Shown in pieces: positions 1 to 8,805 of a DNA stretch of 64,000 nucleotides (its first letter is position 1; each line of letters begins with the position of its first letter). The notes below the pieces were generated by a model. The model saw nothing but the letters and a program-made list of their open reading frames with translations, was not told the origin of the DNA and made no database searches. A program made the position numbers and the translations under genes. Location of the stretch: assembly GCF_004551525.1 (NCBI RefSeq), contig NZ_SATR01000020.1, positions 82,725 through 146,724 on the forward strand, in the 5' to 3' direction. The DNA is from Vibrio ouci. GTDB taxonomy: Bacteria; Pseudomonadota; Gammaproteobacteria; Enterobacterales; Vibrionaceae.

Positions 1-2908
1 TAGGTAATAGTCCTAAAATCGTCGTCACTGTCGTCAATAATACGGGGCGCAGACGCTGTACACCGGTACGTAATATCGCTTCTCGTTTATCCAGTCCACG
101 CTTTAACAACTGATTGTAGGTATCAATCAAAACGATATTGTTGTTCACCACTATGCCCGCTAAGGCAATCACACCAATACCCGACATAATAATGCCAAAC
201 GGCTTTTGAAATACCAGCAAACCAACAAATACCCCAACGGTTGAAAACAGCACCGCACTTAGGATCAAGAATGCCTGATAGAAGCTATTAAATTGAGTGA
301 TCAATATCAGCGCCATCACGACAAGCGCGACCATAAACGCATTTTGTAAGAAGGCAGAAGAGTTCTCTTGCTCCTCGTTCTGTCCGCGGATCTTAAACTC
401 GACCCCTGAAGGTAATTCAAGCTGGGCGACCGCTTGAGTTATCTTAGGCAACTCTAGCGCTAGGTTATAACCCTCTTTCATATCAGCCATTATGTTGATC
501 ACGCGATGGCCATCAATACGGCGGATAGTGTCTTGCTTATGTTCAGGAACAATATTGGCAAAGTTGGTGATCGGCACCAGCCCGGCAGGCGTTTTTACCC
601 GCAGCTGATCGAATCGACCAATATCGCGCTTTTCTTCTGGGTAACGAACCAGAATATCCACTTCTTCGGTGGCATCATCTGGCAAGTAATCACCAATCTT
701 AAGTCCATTAGTCACAAACTGAACCGTATTGCCGACCAGTGTTGCATCGGCTGCAAAACGAGAGGCGTCATCTCGGCGAATATCAATCTGCCAGTCGATA
801 CCTTCTTTGCTGGAGGTATCACTGATATTAGTAAACGCAGGGTGGTTGTCCGCCCACTGCCTAACTAACTTAGCCGCGTTATCTAACTCGCCTGGGATGC
901 GAGCAGACATTTCGATCACTAGGTCGTGTGCTACTGGAGGACCTGCATCTGGGAACTTATACTCAATCTCTACCCCAGCATAATGATCGGTTTGCTGTTT
1001 CAGCTCTTCAATGATGGTTTTCACTTTACGTCGATACTGCCAATCAACCGGGGTAATCTGAATCTGACCGATTTCATCGTCCCCGCCAGTACGTGTATAG
1101 ACACTTTCAAACTCATCATGGCCCAGCATTACCGCTTCAATATCACGCATAATCACGTCTTTCTCATCAAGAGATAAGTCACCATACGAACGAACTTTGA
1201 CGGTAAAGAATGGCGGATCAACTTCAGGGAAGAATTCCGCACCCAACCCCGCTTTGGCGTAGGTAAAGCCCACCGCAATAGCGAGCAAAATAGCACTAAA
1301 CAGGATTTTTAGCGGATGCTTGATAGCAATATCTAAGGTATGGAAATAGAGTTTGGTCAGCCCTGTCGCTTTAGAAAAATCGCCATCGTGTAACGCGACC
1401 ATTTTCTCGCGCTGCTCTTTGGTCACATGCTGCGGTCGGCCAATCAAACTGCCCAACACAGGCACTAATAACAATGCCATGGCTAGCGAAGCACTGAGTG
1501 TGGCGATCAAGGTTAACGGTAAGTACTTCATAAACTCGCCAGTGACATCAGGCCAGAATAGTAGCGGAGCGAACGCAGCTAGTGTTGTGGCTGTTGATGC
1601 GGTAATCGGCCAAGCCATGCGCTTAGCGGCATCTCGATATGCTTCACGTCTCGGCGTACCCTCTTGCATGCGCCGATCAGCAAACTCAGTAACAACAATC
1701 GCGCCATCCACCAGCATGCCCACGGCCATGATCAATGAGAAAAGCACCACGATATTGACCGTTAAGCCGAATACAGAAAGCACCAATAAACCAGTAAGGA
1801 AAGAACCAGGAATCGAGACCCCAACCAGAAATGCGGTTCTGACACCTAAGATAGCAATGATGACAATCACCACTAATATGATCGCTGATAAGATATTGTT
1901 TTGCAGATCGTTGAGCATCACTTTGACATCTTTCGACTGATCCCAAGTGTACTTAACCAATAAGTTGTTCGGCCATTCAGGACGCTTCTGCGCTTCTTCC
2001 AATACCAGTTTAATCAAATCAACGGTTTCAATGATGTTCTCGCCAGCACGCTTTTTCACATCCATAACGATGGCTGATTTGCCATCTAATCGTGCATAAC
2101 TTTCAGGATCACGGAATGCTCGCCTAACTGTTGCGACATCGCCAAAGGTAATTACCTGCTTACCATCGACTTTAACCGGCAGGTCCAACACATCTTTCAA
2201 TGAGTCAAAGACCGATGGGACTTTGACCGAAAAGCGCCCATACCCCGTATCAACAAAGCCTGCGGCAACCACGCGGTTATTCAACGCGATTAGATTGTAG
2301 ATATCCGCTTGATCAAGACCGTAGCTTTCCATCAACAGCGGATCGACGATAATCTCAACAATATCTTCTCGATCACCAGCAATATCGACTTCAAGGATCT
2401 GACGATAGCTTTCCAACTTGTCTCTTAACTGACGGGAAATTTGTACAATGGTTCTCTCGGGCACTGTGCCATAGAGCACTACGGATAACGCTGGCTCTTC
2501 CGAGGCTAGCGTCACTTCATTTACCGTAGGTTCATCACTGTCACTAGGCAGCTTAGGTTTGGCTAAGTCGACCGCTTCACGCACATCCGACATCGCCTTA
2601 TTCAAATCGACACCAACACTGAACTCAAGCATCACCGAAGCGTGGCCTTCTGAGGCAGTCGAGGTCATCTCTTTCACCCCTTCAATCGCTCGCAGCTCTT
2701 GCTCGATAGGTCGAACTAGCAATCGCTCAGCATCGTTAGGGGAAATCCCTTGGTGTCCAACCGACACATAAATAATCGGGATGGTAATGTCCGGACTCGA
2801 CTCTTTAGGAATGGTGATATAAGTGCCAATACCTGCCAACAAAATGAATATCAGCAATACCATCATGGTGCGGGTACGCGACATCGCGGCATCAATTAAT
2901 GCAAACAT
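1..2908 (-). CDS. RND efflux permease (partial, 3' end beyond window)
   Basis: Inner-membrane proton-driven RND pump subunit; 969 codons are visible of a usual length near 1030, so only the C-terminal end is missing. The start ATG at 2908 follows an AGGAGG that overlaps the stop of the adaptor gene. Visible: TM1 near residues 12-32 (MMVLLIFILLAGIGTYI), a periplasmic porter domain, then a block of helices from about residue 335, and a second porter domain. The TM4 region reads GMLVDGAIVV, where AcrB has two adjacent Asp (VDD); the second Asp is Gly here. It forms an operon with the adaptor just upstream. Substrate cannot be told from sequence. No outer-membrane channel gene is in view, so it probably borrows TolC. 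Confidence 0.93.
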   Translation of the reverse strand, partial: MFALIDAAMSRTRTMMVLLIFILLAGIGTYITIPKESSPDITIPIIYVSVGHQGISPNDAERLLVRPIEQELRAIEGVKEMTSTASEGHASVMLEFSVGVDLNKAMSDVREAVDLAKPKLPSDSDEPTVNEVTLASEEPALSVVLYGTVPERTIVQISRQLRDKLESYRQILEVDIAGDREDIVEIIVDPLLMESYGLDQADIYNLIALNNRVVAAGFVDTGYGRFSVKVPSVFDSLKDVLDLPVKVDGKQVITFGDVATVRRAFRDPESYARLDGKSAIVMDVKKRAGENIIETVDLIKLVLEEAQKRPEWPNNLLVKYTWDQSKDVKVMLNDLQNNILSAIILVVIVIIAILGVRTAFLVGVSIPGSFLTGLLVLSVFGLTVNIVVLFSLIMAVGMLVDGAIVVTEFADRRMQEGTPRREAYRDAAKRMAWPITASTATTLAAFAPLLFWPDVTGEFMKYLPLTLIATLSASLAMALLLVPVLGSLIGRPQHVTKEQREKMVALHDGDFSKATGLTKLYFHTLDIAIKHPLKILFSAILLAIAVGFTYAKAGLGAEFFPEVDPPFFTVKVRSYGDLSLDEKDVIMRDIEAVMLGHDEFESVYTRTGGDDEIGQIQITPVDWQYRRKVKTIIEELKQQTDHYAGVEIEYKFPDAGPPVAHDLVIEMSARIPGELDNAAKLVRQWADNHPAFTNISDTSSKEGIDWQIDIRRDDASRFAADATLVGNTVQFVTNGLKIGDYLPDDATEEVDILVRYPEEKRDIGRFDQLRVKTPAGLVPITNFANIVPEHKQDTIRRIDGHRVINIMADMKEGYNLALELPKITQAVAQLELPSGVEFKIRGQNEEQENSSAFLQNAFMVALVVMALILITQFNSFYQAFLILSAVLFSTVGVFVGLLVFQKPFGIIMSGIGVIALAGIVVNNNIVLIDTYNQLLKRGLDKREAILRTGVQRLRPVLLTTVTTILGLLP

Positions 2909-2919
2909 AATTGTGCCTC

Positions 2920-4002
2920 CTAGTTTTGCTGCTCGATGGCAACGACTTGGTCGCCATCACGCACAAAACCTTGTCCGGTCGTGACAATCTTGACTCGTTC
3001 ACCAAGACCGGTAAGCCAAACCCCATCTTGCTCGGCCTTCACCAGTTGGATAGGCACAAACTCAATACGTTCTTTAACTAAGGTTTTGACACCCAGATTG
3101 CCGGCTTCATCAAGCGCCAACATTGCAGGGGTTATCTTAATCGCCAACTGATCTTGCAGGTTTAATGTCACTTCGGCGCTGATACCAGCTGGGATTTTCT
3201 GCTCAGGATTGGCCATTTCGATTTCAATTGGGAAGGTATTGGTCGAAGAAGAGGAAACACGTGAAATGTAGCGCACCGTCCCCATAGCTTCTTGGCCATT
3301 AATAAAGCGCACTTTAGCTTGTTGATCAGCAAGTAAATCTTGAATATGGCGCTCACTGACATCCGCTTCAATAATAATTTTTTCTAGATCAATCAGAGTC
3401 GCCACCGGATCGCCAACCCCAACAAAGTCACCTTTCTCGATAAATAAATGATCCACCACGCCACCAAAAGGAGCAGTAACAGATGTGTTTCTTAATGCAA
3501 TCTTGGCATTACTGACGCTTGCCTTAGCTTCGACTAATCCCGCTTGGGCATTGGTAAATGCGACTTCACCTTGCAAACCTTTGCTCTTCAGTGATTGGGC
3601 CGCTTTATACTCTTTCTCTTTTACTTTCAGCATCGCTTGAGCGCGCTGAAGTTGAATCTCGAGATCCCCTTTATCAATCAGGGCAATAACCTGACCTTGC
3701 TTAACGCTGTCCCCTTTTCTCACTTTAAGCTGAATAATCTTGCCGGCAATTTCTGCGCCTAACTTGGCTTGCTTATTCGGCGCAGTGCGGCCATAAAGAT
3801 CTATCGACTTATGCGTCGATTGCGCAGTAAAGGTGGTAAAGGCTACTTTAGCCAGTGGAATCTGTTCAGTTTCCTTCTGAGGCGTCGTGTCTTCAGCATT
3901 CAACATACCTACACCAAGCCACAGCGTCAGTATTGTTACCAGAATCAGAGAGATCAAATAGGGGCGAACTGCGAAAAAACGCAGTGGAGAGAAACTAGCC
4001 AT
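2920..4002 (-). CDS. RND periplasmic adaptor (membrane fusion protein)
   Basis: 360-residue adaptor linking the RND permease to an outer-membrane channel. The N-terminus has a hydrophobic anchor or signal segment (residues 13-34, LISLILVTILTLWLGVGML). It is followed by a biotinyl-lipoyl-like half (LGAEIAGKIIQLKVRKGDSV), a coiled-coil hairpin (about 105-165), the second lipoyl half (TSVTAPFGGVVDHLFIEKG) and beta-barrel/MP domains. It lies 11 nt upstream of the permease start, and its stop codon is embedded in the permease's Shine-Dalgarno. No Cys lipobox is seen at the N-terminus, so it is probably anchored by the helix rather than by a lipid. The pump's local regulator is not in the window. 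Confidence 0.93.
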   Translation of the reverse strand: MASFSPLRFFAVRPYLISLILVTILTLWLGVGMLNAEDTTPQKETEQIPLAKVAFTTFTAQSTHKSIDLYGRTAPNKQAKLGAEIAGKIIQLKVRKGDSVKQGQVIALIDKGDLEIQLQRAQAMLKVKEKEYKAAQSLKSKGLQGEVAFTNAQAGLVEAKASVSNAKIALRNTSVTAPFGGVVDHLFIEKGDFVGVGDPVATLIDLEKIIIEADVSERHIQDLLADQQAKVRFINGQEAMGTVRYISRVSSSSTNTFPIEIEMANPEQKIPAGISAEVTLNLQDQLAIKITPAMLALDEAGNLGVKTLVKERIEFVPIQLVKAEQDGVWLTGLGERVKIVTTGQGFVRDGDQVVAIEQQN

Positions 4003-4210
4003 AACTGTCCTTAGTGTTGCTACTTAGTATTTAGATACGCGTCAAATGCGGTTAAAACATCATCTTTTATGTATTGCAGCTCAGAACTAAACAAGAACTA
4101 TTTATCAGGATATAAATTAACCACTAAAAAATAAAATACAGTTGGACAGTAATTTAGGTCAGGTCTCAGTTTCTGGAATAATCACTATGTGGCGATAAGG
4201 AATACTAGAT

Positions 4211-4236
4211 AAAACAAAGGCTGCGAAAGCAGCCTT
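4211..4236 (-). terminator. Terminator after erpA
   Basis: Stem AAGGCTGC / GCAGCCTT (4217-4224 with 4229-4236) and a GAAA loop. On the minus strand it is followed by TGTTTT, as in a Rho-independent terminator. Confidence 0.8.
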
Positions 4237-4253
4237 AGGGAAGTTGTTAGTGA

Positions 4254-4595
4254 TTAAACACTGAATGATGCACCGCAGCCACAGGTTGTTGTCGCATTCG
4301 GGTTGTTAACAAAGAAGCGCGCGCCTTCTAGACCTTCGGTGTAGTCGACTTGGCCACCCACTAGATATTGCAAACTCATAGGGTCAACAACTAATGTCAC
4401 ACCGCTGTTTACGATTGTTGTATCACCTTCATTGACGCTCTCGTCAAAAGTGAAACCGTATTGGAAACCGCTACAGCCACCACCCGTGATGTAAACACGC
4501 AGTTTTAGATTCGGATTTTCTTCTTCAGCAATCAGCGCCCCAACTCGGTTAGCGGCTGCGTCTGAAAATGTTAGTGGGATATTTACTTCGCTCAC
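4254..4595 (-). CDS. erpA: Iron-sulfur insertion protein ErpA
   Basis: 113-residue A-type carrier (HesB/IscA family) that delivers 4Fe-4S or 2Fe-2S clusters to apo-proteins such as IspG. The three ligand cysteines are present: one in [10 protein letters not shown] and two in the C-terminal CGCG motif near the end ([11 protein letters not shown]). Length matches E. coli ErpA (114). It diverges from hemL across about 250 bp and ends in its own terminator. The pairing with heme synthesis is a conserved arrangement in gammaproteobacteria as I recall. Confidence 0.97.
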   Translation of the reverse strand: MSEVNIPLTFSDAAANRVGALIAEEENPNLKLRVYITGGGCSGFQYGFTFDESVNEGDTTIVNSGVTLVVDPMSLQYLVGGQVDYTEGLEGARFFVNNPNATTTCGCGASFSV

Positions 4596-4847
4596 GATGA
4601 CCTCTCTCAGTCGTCTATACCCAGACCGCTCTCACCATCTGGAGTTTTATATTCTAATATTAGGCTGATTATCTAATACCTGAGTGAAGCGTTCAAGTAT
4701 TCACCACTTTTGAAGCTATTTTTTACGCAAAAACTGGTCTATTTGCTGCCAAAGTACTCAGAATGTGGCGCAAAGCGTTTTATTGAATTGGATTGGGCAG
4801 GTACAATGCGAGCCAAATTGGTCCGAGCAATCAAAAGAGGATATCCC

Positions 4848-6140
4848 ATGACCAAATCAGCAGATCTATTTCAAAAAGCACAACAAACCATTCCTGGTGG
4901 CGTGAACTCTCCAGTACGTGCTTTTAATGGCGTTGGCGGCGCACCGATTTTCGTTGAGCGTGCAGATGGCCCATTGATTTTTGATGCTGATGGCAAGGCG
5001 TACATTGACTACGTTGGTTCTTGGGGTCCTATGATTCTAGGTCATAACCATGCAGTGATCCGTGAAGCGGTTATTGATGCAGCGCAGCGCGGCCTTAGCT
5101 TTGGCGCTCCTACTGAGATGGAAATCGCTATGGCTGAGCTTGTGTCAGAGCTCGTACCATCAATGGAGCAAATCCGCATGGTGAGCTCAGGTACAGAAGC
5201 AACCATGAGTGCGATTCGCCTAGCTCGTGGGTACACTGGCCGCGATAAAATCATGAAGTTCGAAGGTTGTTACCATGGCCACGCAGATAGCCTACTAGTT
5301 AAAGCTGGCTCTGGTGCTCTAACACTTGGTCAACCAAGCTCACCAGGTGTACCAGCAGACTTTGCAAAACATACCCTAACCGCAACATTTAACGATCTTG
5401 ACTCAGTACGTGAGCTGTTCGCTGCAAACAAAGGTGAAATCGCTTGTATCATTGTTGAGCCAGTTGCGGGCAACATGAACTGTATCCCACCTGTAGAAGG
5501 CTTCCACGAAGGTCTGCGTCAAATCTGTGATGAAGAAGGCGCACTACTGATTTTTGATGAAGTAATGACGGGGTTCCGCGTTGCTCTTGGTGGCGCTCAA
5601 GGTTACTACAACATCAAACCAGACCTAACGACACTAGGTAAAGTGATTGGTGGCGGTATGCCAGTAGGCGCGTTTGGTGGCCGTAAGGAAGTGATGCAGT
5701 ACATCGCTCCAACAGGTCCAGTTTACCAAGCAGGTACACTTTCAGGTAACCCAGTAGCAATGGCTGCGGGCTTCGCATGTCTTAACCTACTAAAAGAAGA
5801 AGGCAACGAGAAACGCCTTGCTTCTAAGACTAAGCAACTGGCAGATGGCTTTAAAGCACTGGCAGAGAGCCACGGTATCCCATTGGTGGTTAACCAAGTA
5901 GGCGGTATGTTTGGCTTCTTCTTCACTGAGCAAGAGACCATCACTCGCTACGAAGACGTTACTAAGTGCGATATCGAACGCTTTAAGCGCTTCTTCCACC
6001 TAATGCTTAAGCACGGTGTTTACCTAGCACCTTCAGCATTTGAAGCAAGCTTTACTTCACTAGCACATGGCAGTAAAGAAATTGAAGCAACGCTAGAAGC
6101 AGCAGACCGCTGTTTTGCTATCCTTGCTCAAGAAGCTTAA
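4848..6140 (+). CDS. hemL: Glutamate-1-semialdehyde 2,1-aminomutase
   Basis: PLP enzyme converting glutamate-1-semialdehyde to 5-aminolevulinate, the C5 route to heme. 430 residues (E. coli 426). The PLP lysine is residue 265 in [13 protein letters not shown]; the N-terminus [20 protein letters not shown] is typical. The open frame extends upstream to 4710, but the ATG at 4848 is chosen because a Shine-Dalgarno (AAAGAGG) sits just before it and the family N-terminus begins there. Codon use is that of a well-expressed gene. It ends at a strong bidirectional-looking terminator. Confidence 0.98.
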   Translation: MTKSADLFQKAQQTIPGGVNSPVRAFNGVGGAPIFVERADGPLIFDADGKAYIDYVGSWGPMILGHNHAVIREAVIDAAQRGLSFGAPTEMEIAMAELVSELVPSMEQIRMVSSGTEATMSAIRLARGYTGRDKIMKFEGCYHGHADSLLVKAGSGALTLGQPSSPGVPADFAKHTLTATFNDLDSVRELFAANKGEIACIIVEPVAGNMNCIPPVEGFHEGLRQICDEEGALLIFDEVMTGFRVALGGAQGYYNIKPDLTTLGKVIGGGMPVGAFGGRKEVMQYIAPTGPVYQAGTLSGNPVAMAAGFACLNLLKEEGNEKRLASKTKQLADGFKALAESHGIPLVVNQVGGMFGFFFTEQETITRYEDVTKCDIERFKRFFHLMLKHGVYLAPSAFEASFTSLAHGSKEIEATLEAADRCFAILAQEA

Positions 6141-6156
6141 TTAGCTCCTTACTTAT

Positions 6157-6183
6157 AAAAAAGCTGCCTAGTGCAGCTTTTTT
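6157..6183 (+). terminator. Terminator after hemL
   Basis: AAAAAAGCTGC (6157-6167) pairs with GCAGCTTTTTT (6173-6183) around the loop CTAGT. The A/T flanks let it work on both strands, so it may also end the small minus-strand ORF at 6182-6301. Confidence 0.88.
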
Positions 6184-6301
6184 ATTGCCAGTTAAGTACT
6201 ACCAACACAACCAATGCCGCAACTAGCAGACTAAACCAAGGGAGGTTACGTCTCTTTGCCTTAGCTTCACTTGCGCACTTCTCATTGTTACAACAGCCCA
6301 T
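6182..6301 (-). CDS. Small Cys-rich single-pass membrane protein (putative)
   Basis: 39 codons, ATG at 6301 and TAA at 6182-6184. The product starts MGCCNNEKCASEAKAKRR and continues with one hydrophobic helix (about residues 20-36, LPWFSLLVAALVVLVVL). Three cysteines (3, 4, 9) precede a basic stretch, then the membrane segment. The basic side should stay in the cytoplasm, giving an N-in topology. A GAGG lies about 11 nt upstream of the ATG, and the stop overlaps the hemL terminator. It is too short for routine gene calling. I do not recognise a function; the CC and CNNEKC pattern could bind metal or be acylated. Coding status rests on the RBS and on the protein-like composition. Confidence 0.6.
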   Translation of the reverse strand: MGCCNNEKCASEAKAKRRNLPWFSLLVAALVVLVVLNWQ

Positions 6302-6400
6302 AAAATAAATGCCTCATGGATAACTTTTTGATTTTGAATTGAAGACTGGAAATTTTGCAGCCATTATACTGGTATAAAATCGCATCATTGGACAACTATT

Positions 6401-7492
6401 GTGTCAGATAAGGTCAAAATAACTTCCAGCCATTGGGTATTGATTGTTGCACTACTTGCTGCAGGCTTTGCTTGCTTCTTGCTTGTAGAGCCTTACATCA
6501 ACTCAATTGTTATGGCATTCATCATCTCTTTGCTGATGTTCCCTATTCATGAGTGGCTAGAGAAACGTCTGCCTAATCATCACAACATCACCTCATTGCT
6601 GTCGTGCATTGTGCTGACCTTTATCGTCGTTGTGCCACTGTTGTTTGTATTCGCTGCAATAGTACAGCAAGGCTCCAACTTTTCTCAGAATGTCTATCAA
6701 TGGGTGACAAACGGCGGTATCCAAGCAATTTTCGAACATCCATGGGTGGTCAAAGGCTTGTCTCTGGTCAATACCTACTTACCTTTCGATACCATCGAAC
6801 CACAAGAAGTCGCGCAAAAAGTGGCGCAATTTGCCACATCATTTGGTAGTAACCTTGTCGGGATCAGTGCAAAAATCTTAGGTGATGCAACAAGCTTCCT
6901 GATGGATTTCTTCTTGATGTTGTTCGTGCTGTTCTTCTTGCTGCGTGACCACGATAAGATCATCAGTGCCATGCGTCACATCTTGCCTCTTTCTCGCAGC
7001 CAAGAAGACAAACTGTTGGATGAAATTGAGCAAGTTTCAAAGTCAGCGGTGATGGGCTCATTCCTCACCGCCATTGCACAAGGTGTTGCTGGTGGTTTAG
7101 GTATGTGGCTTGCTGGCTTCCCAGGATTATTCTGGGGAACCATGATGGGTTTTGCTTCGTTTATTCCTGTCGTCGGCACCGCACTAATTTGGATTCCCGC
7201 AGCGATCTACTTATACGTTACTGGCGATACTACTTGGGCTATCTTCTTAACCGTTTGGAGTGTTGCGATTGTAGGCTCTATCGATAACCTATTACGCCCA
7301 CTACTGATGCAGGGTAGCGGTAATGCCGGCATGAGCACTCTGATGATCTTCTTCTCGCTCCTAGGCGGCTTACACTTATTTGGCTTGATCGGCTTAATTT
7401 ACGGCCCACTGATCTTCGCCATCACTATGGTGCTATTTAATATCTATGAAGAAGAGTTTCAGGGCTTCCTAGATCAGCAAGATCGTAGCTAG
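6401..7492 (+). CDS. AI-2E family transporter / permease (PerM-YdiK-like)
   Basis: 363-residue inner-membrane protein of the AI-2E exporter/PerM superfamily (UPF0118). Hydrophobic helices lie near residues 12-45, 62-88, 155-182 and 205-340. The typical C-terminal pattern [19 protein letters not shown] is present. It starts at GTG 6401; no strong Shine-Dalgarno is seen and no nearby ATG is better. Family members have been linked to autoinducer-2 export and, in some bacteria, to Na+/H+ antiport, so the substrate is open. It ends at a hairpin terminator before rsmC. Confidence 0.85.
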   Translation: MSDKVKITSSHWVLIVALLAAGFACFLLVEPYINSIVMAFIISLLMFPIHEWLEKRLPNHHNITSLLSCIVLTFIVVVPLLFVFAAIVQQGSNFSQNVYQWVTNGGIQAIFEHPWVVKGLSLVNTYLPFDTIEPQEVAQKVAQFATSFGSNLVGISAKILGDATSFLMDFFLMLFVLFFLLRDHDKIISAMRHILPLSRSQEDKLLDEIEQVSKSAVMGSFLTAIAQGVAGGLGMWLAGFPGLFWGTMMGFASFIPVVGTALIWIPAAIYLYVTGDTTWAIFLTVWSVAIVGSIDNLLRPLLMQGSGNAGMSTLMIFFSLLGGLHLFGLIGLIYGPLIFAITMVLFNIYEEEFQGFLDQQDRS

Positions 7493-7521
7493 TCAGTCAA
7501 CACGATTTACCACTACACGCG

Positions 7522-7558
7522 GAGGGAGGATTATGCGAGAATCCTCCCTCACTTTTTT
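7522..7558 (+). terminator. Terminator between the AI-2E transporter and rsmC
   Basis: GAGGGAGGAT (7522-7531) pairs perfectly with ATCCTCCCTC (7541-7550), followed by ACTTTTTT. It lies directly before the rsmC start. Confidence 0.88.
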
Positions 7559-7572
7559 ACACCGAGTTCATT

Positions 7573-8595
7573 ATGTCTGCTTACATCGCTCCTAGCCAAA
7601 TTGCTCAGCGACAACTTGCTTACTTTGAAGGTAAACACGTCCTAGTTGCTGGAGAAGCCGAAGATCTTTTCCCTGTTGAACTAGCGAATCATTGCCACTC
7701 AGTCACTGTGTTTACCACTAACTATGGTTATTACAGACAACTTGAGTCGCAACCTAACATCAAAAGTGTGTTTGGTGCAGAGTTTGATCAAGATACACAA
7801 GCAGATATGGTGTTGCTCTATTGGCCAAAAGCGAAGGCTGAAGCTGAGTACTTACTTGCCATGCTTATGAGCAAGCTTGGGGAAGATACTGAAATCGTTG
7901 TTGTGGGTGAAAACCGCTCAGGTATTAAGAGCATTGAAAAGATGTTCAAGCCTTACGGCCCAATCACTAAATACGACTCTGCACGACGCTGTTCATTTTA
8001 CTGGGGCCAGTGTACACAAGCACCACAACGTTTTGAGCTCAATCAATGGTTCAAGAGTTACCAAGTCAGCTACAAAGAGACCTCTTTGACAATCAAAAGC
8101 TTACCGGGTGTGTTTAGTCATGGCGAATTCGATATTGGCAGTAAACTGCTGCTAGACACCCTACCTGCTCTTTCAGGCAAAGTGCTCGATTTTGGCTGTG
8201 GTGCTGGGGTGATTGGCAGTGTTATGGCGATACTCAACCCAAAGATCGAACTGGAGATGTGCGATATTAGTGCGCTAGCCGTTGAGTCAAGCAAAGCAAC
8301 GTTAGCGGCCAATGGCTTAAGCGGTAAAGTGTTTGCGTCAGATGTCTATTCAAATACTAGCAATGACTATCACTTCATTATCAGCAACCCTCCATTCCAC
8401 GCTGGGTTAGACACCAGCTACAGTGCCACTGAGACCTTACTTGCCAAAGCGCCAAGCTATCAGGCTAAATCAGGTCAGCTGTTTATTGTTGCTAATAGCT
8501 TTCTAAAATACCCGCCAATTATTGAAAAGGCATTCGGTAATTGCGAGACGCTAAATAAGACCAACAAATTCGCTATCTATCAGGCGAAAAAGTAA
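7573..8595 (+). CDS. rsmC: 16S rRNA (guanine1207-N2)-methyltransferase RsmC
   Basis: 340-residue SAM-dependent methyltransferase (E. coli 343) that methylates G1207 of 16S rRNA in the 30S subunit. It has the duplicated RsmC layout: an N-terminal degenerate domain, then a catalytic C-terminal domain. The SAM loop is [13 protein letters not shown] (about 204-216) and the catalytic motif is SNPPFHAG (about 274-281). It stands alone between two hairpins. Confidence 0.96.
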   Translation: MSAYIAPSQIAQRQLAYFEGKHVLVAGEAEDLFPVELANHCHSVTVFTTNYGYYRQLESQPNIKSVFGAEFDQDTQADMVLLYWPKAKAEAEYLLAMLMSKLGEDTEIVVVGENRSGIKSIEKMFKPYGPITKYDSARRCSFYWGQCTQAPQRFELNQWFKSYQVSYKETSLTIKSLPGVFSHGEFDIGSKLLLDTLPALSGKVLDFGCGAGVIGSVMAILNPKIELEMCDISALAVESSKATLAANGLSGKVFASDVYSNTSNDYHFIISNPPFHAGLDTSYSATETLLAKAPSYQAKSGQLFIVANSFLKYPPIIEKAFGNCETLNKTNKFAIYQAKK

Positions 8596-8602
8596 CACAG
8601 CC

Positions 8603-8627
8603 GCCCAATCATTGCCTTTGATTGGGC
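8603..8627 (+). terminator. Hairpin after rsmC
   Basis: GCCCAATCA (8603-8611) pairs with TGATTGGGC (8619-8627). No T-run follows, so it may be a weak terminator or an RNA 3'-end stabiliser. Confidence 0.45.
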
Positions 8628-8805
8628 AAACCTTCAGCGCAATTCGCTAAAATTGCGCTTATCTGCACGCTTTCCTTGCAACTTACTTGTCAAAGTAAAA
8701 AAACTCGTTAATTTTGTCATCTTAGGAAAATAACGTTTTCAACTCGCTTGTTGATGTGCACTTTGACGCGACAAGCTGAATTCTCACGGAAAGTCTAATT
8801 AGATC

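Noticed and set aside
1353..1940. 195-codon plus-strand frame inside the RND permease
   Set aside because: Opposite-strand shadow of a clearly coding RND gene; no RBS and no recognisable domains.
4710..4847. Extended N-terminus of the hemL frame
   Set aside because: No RBS, overlaps the erpA/hemL promoter region, and the protein family begins at the ATG at 4848.
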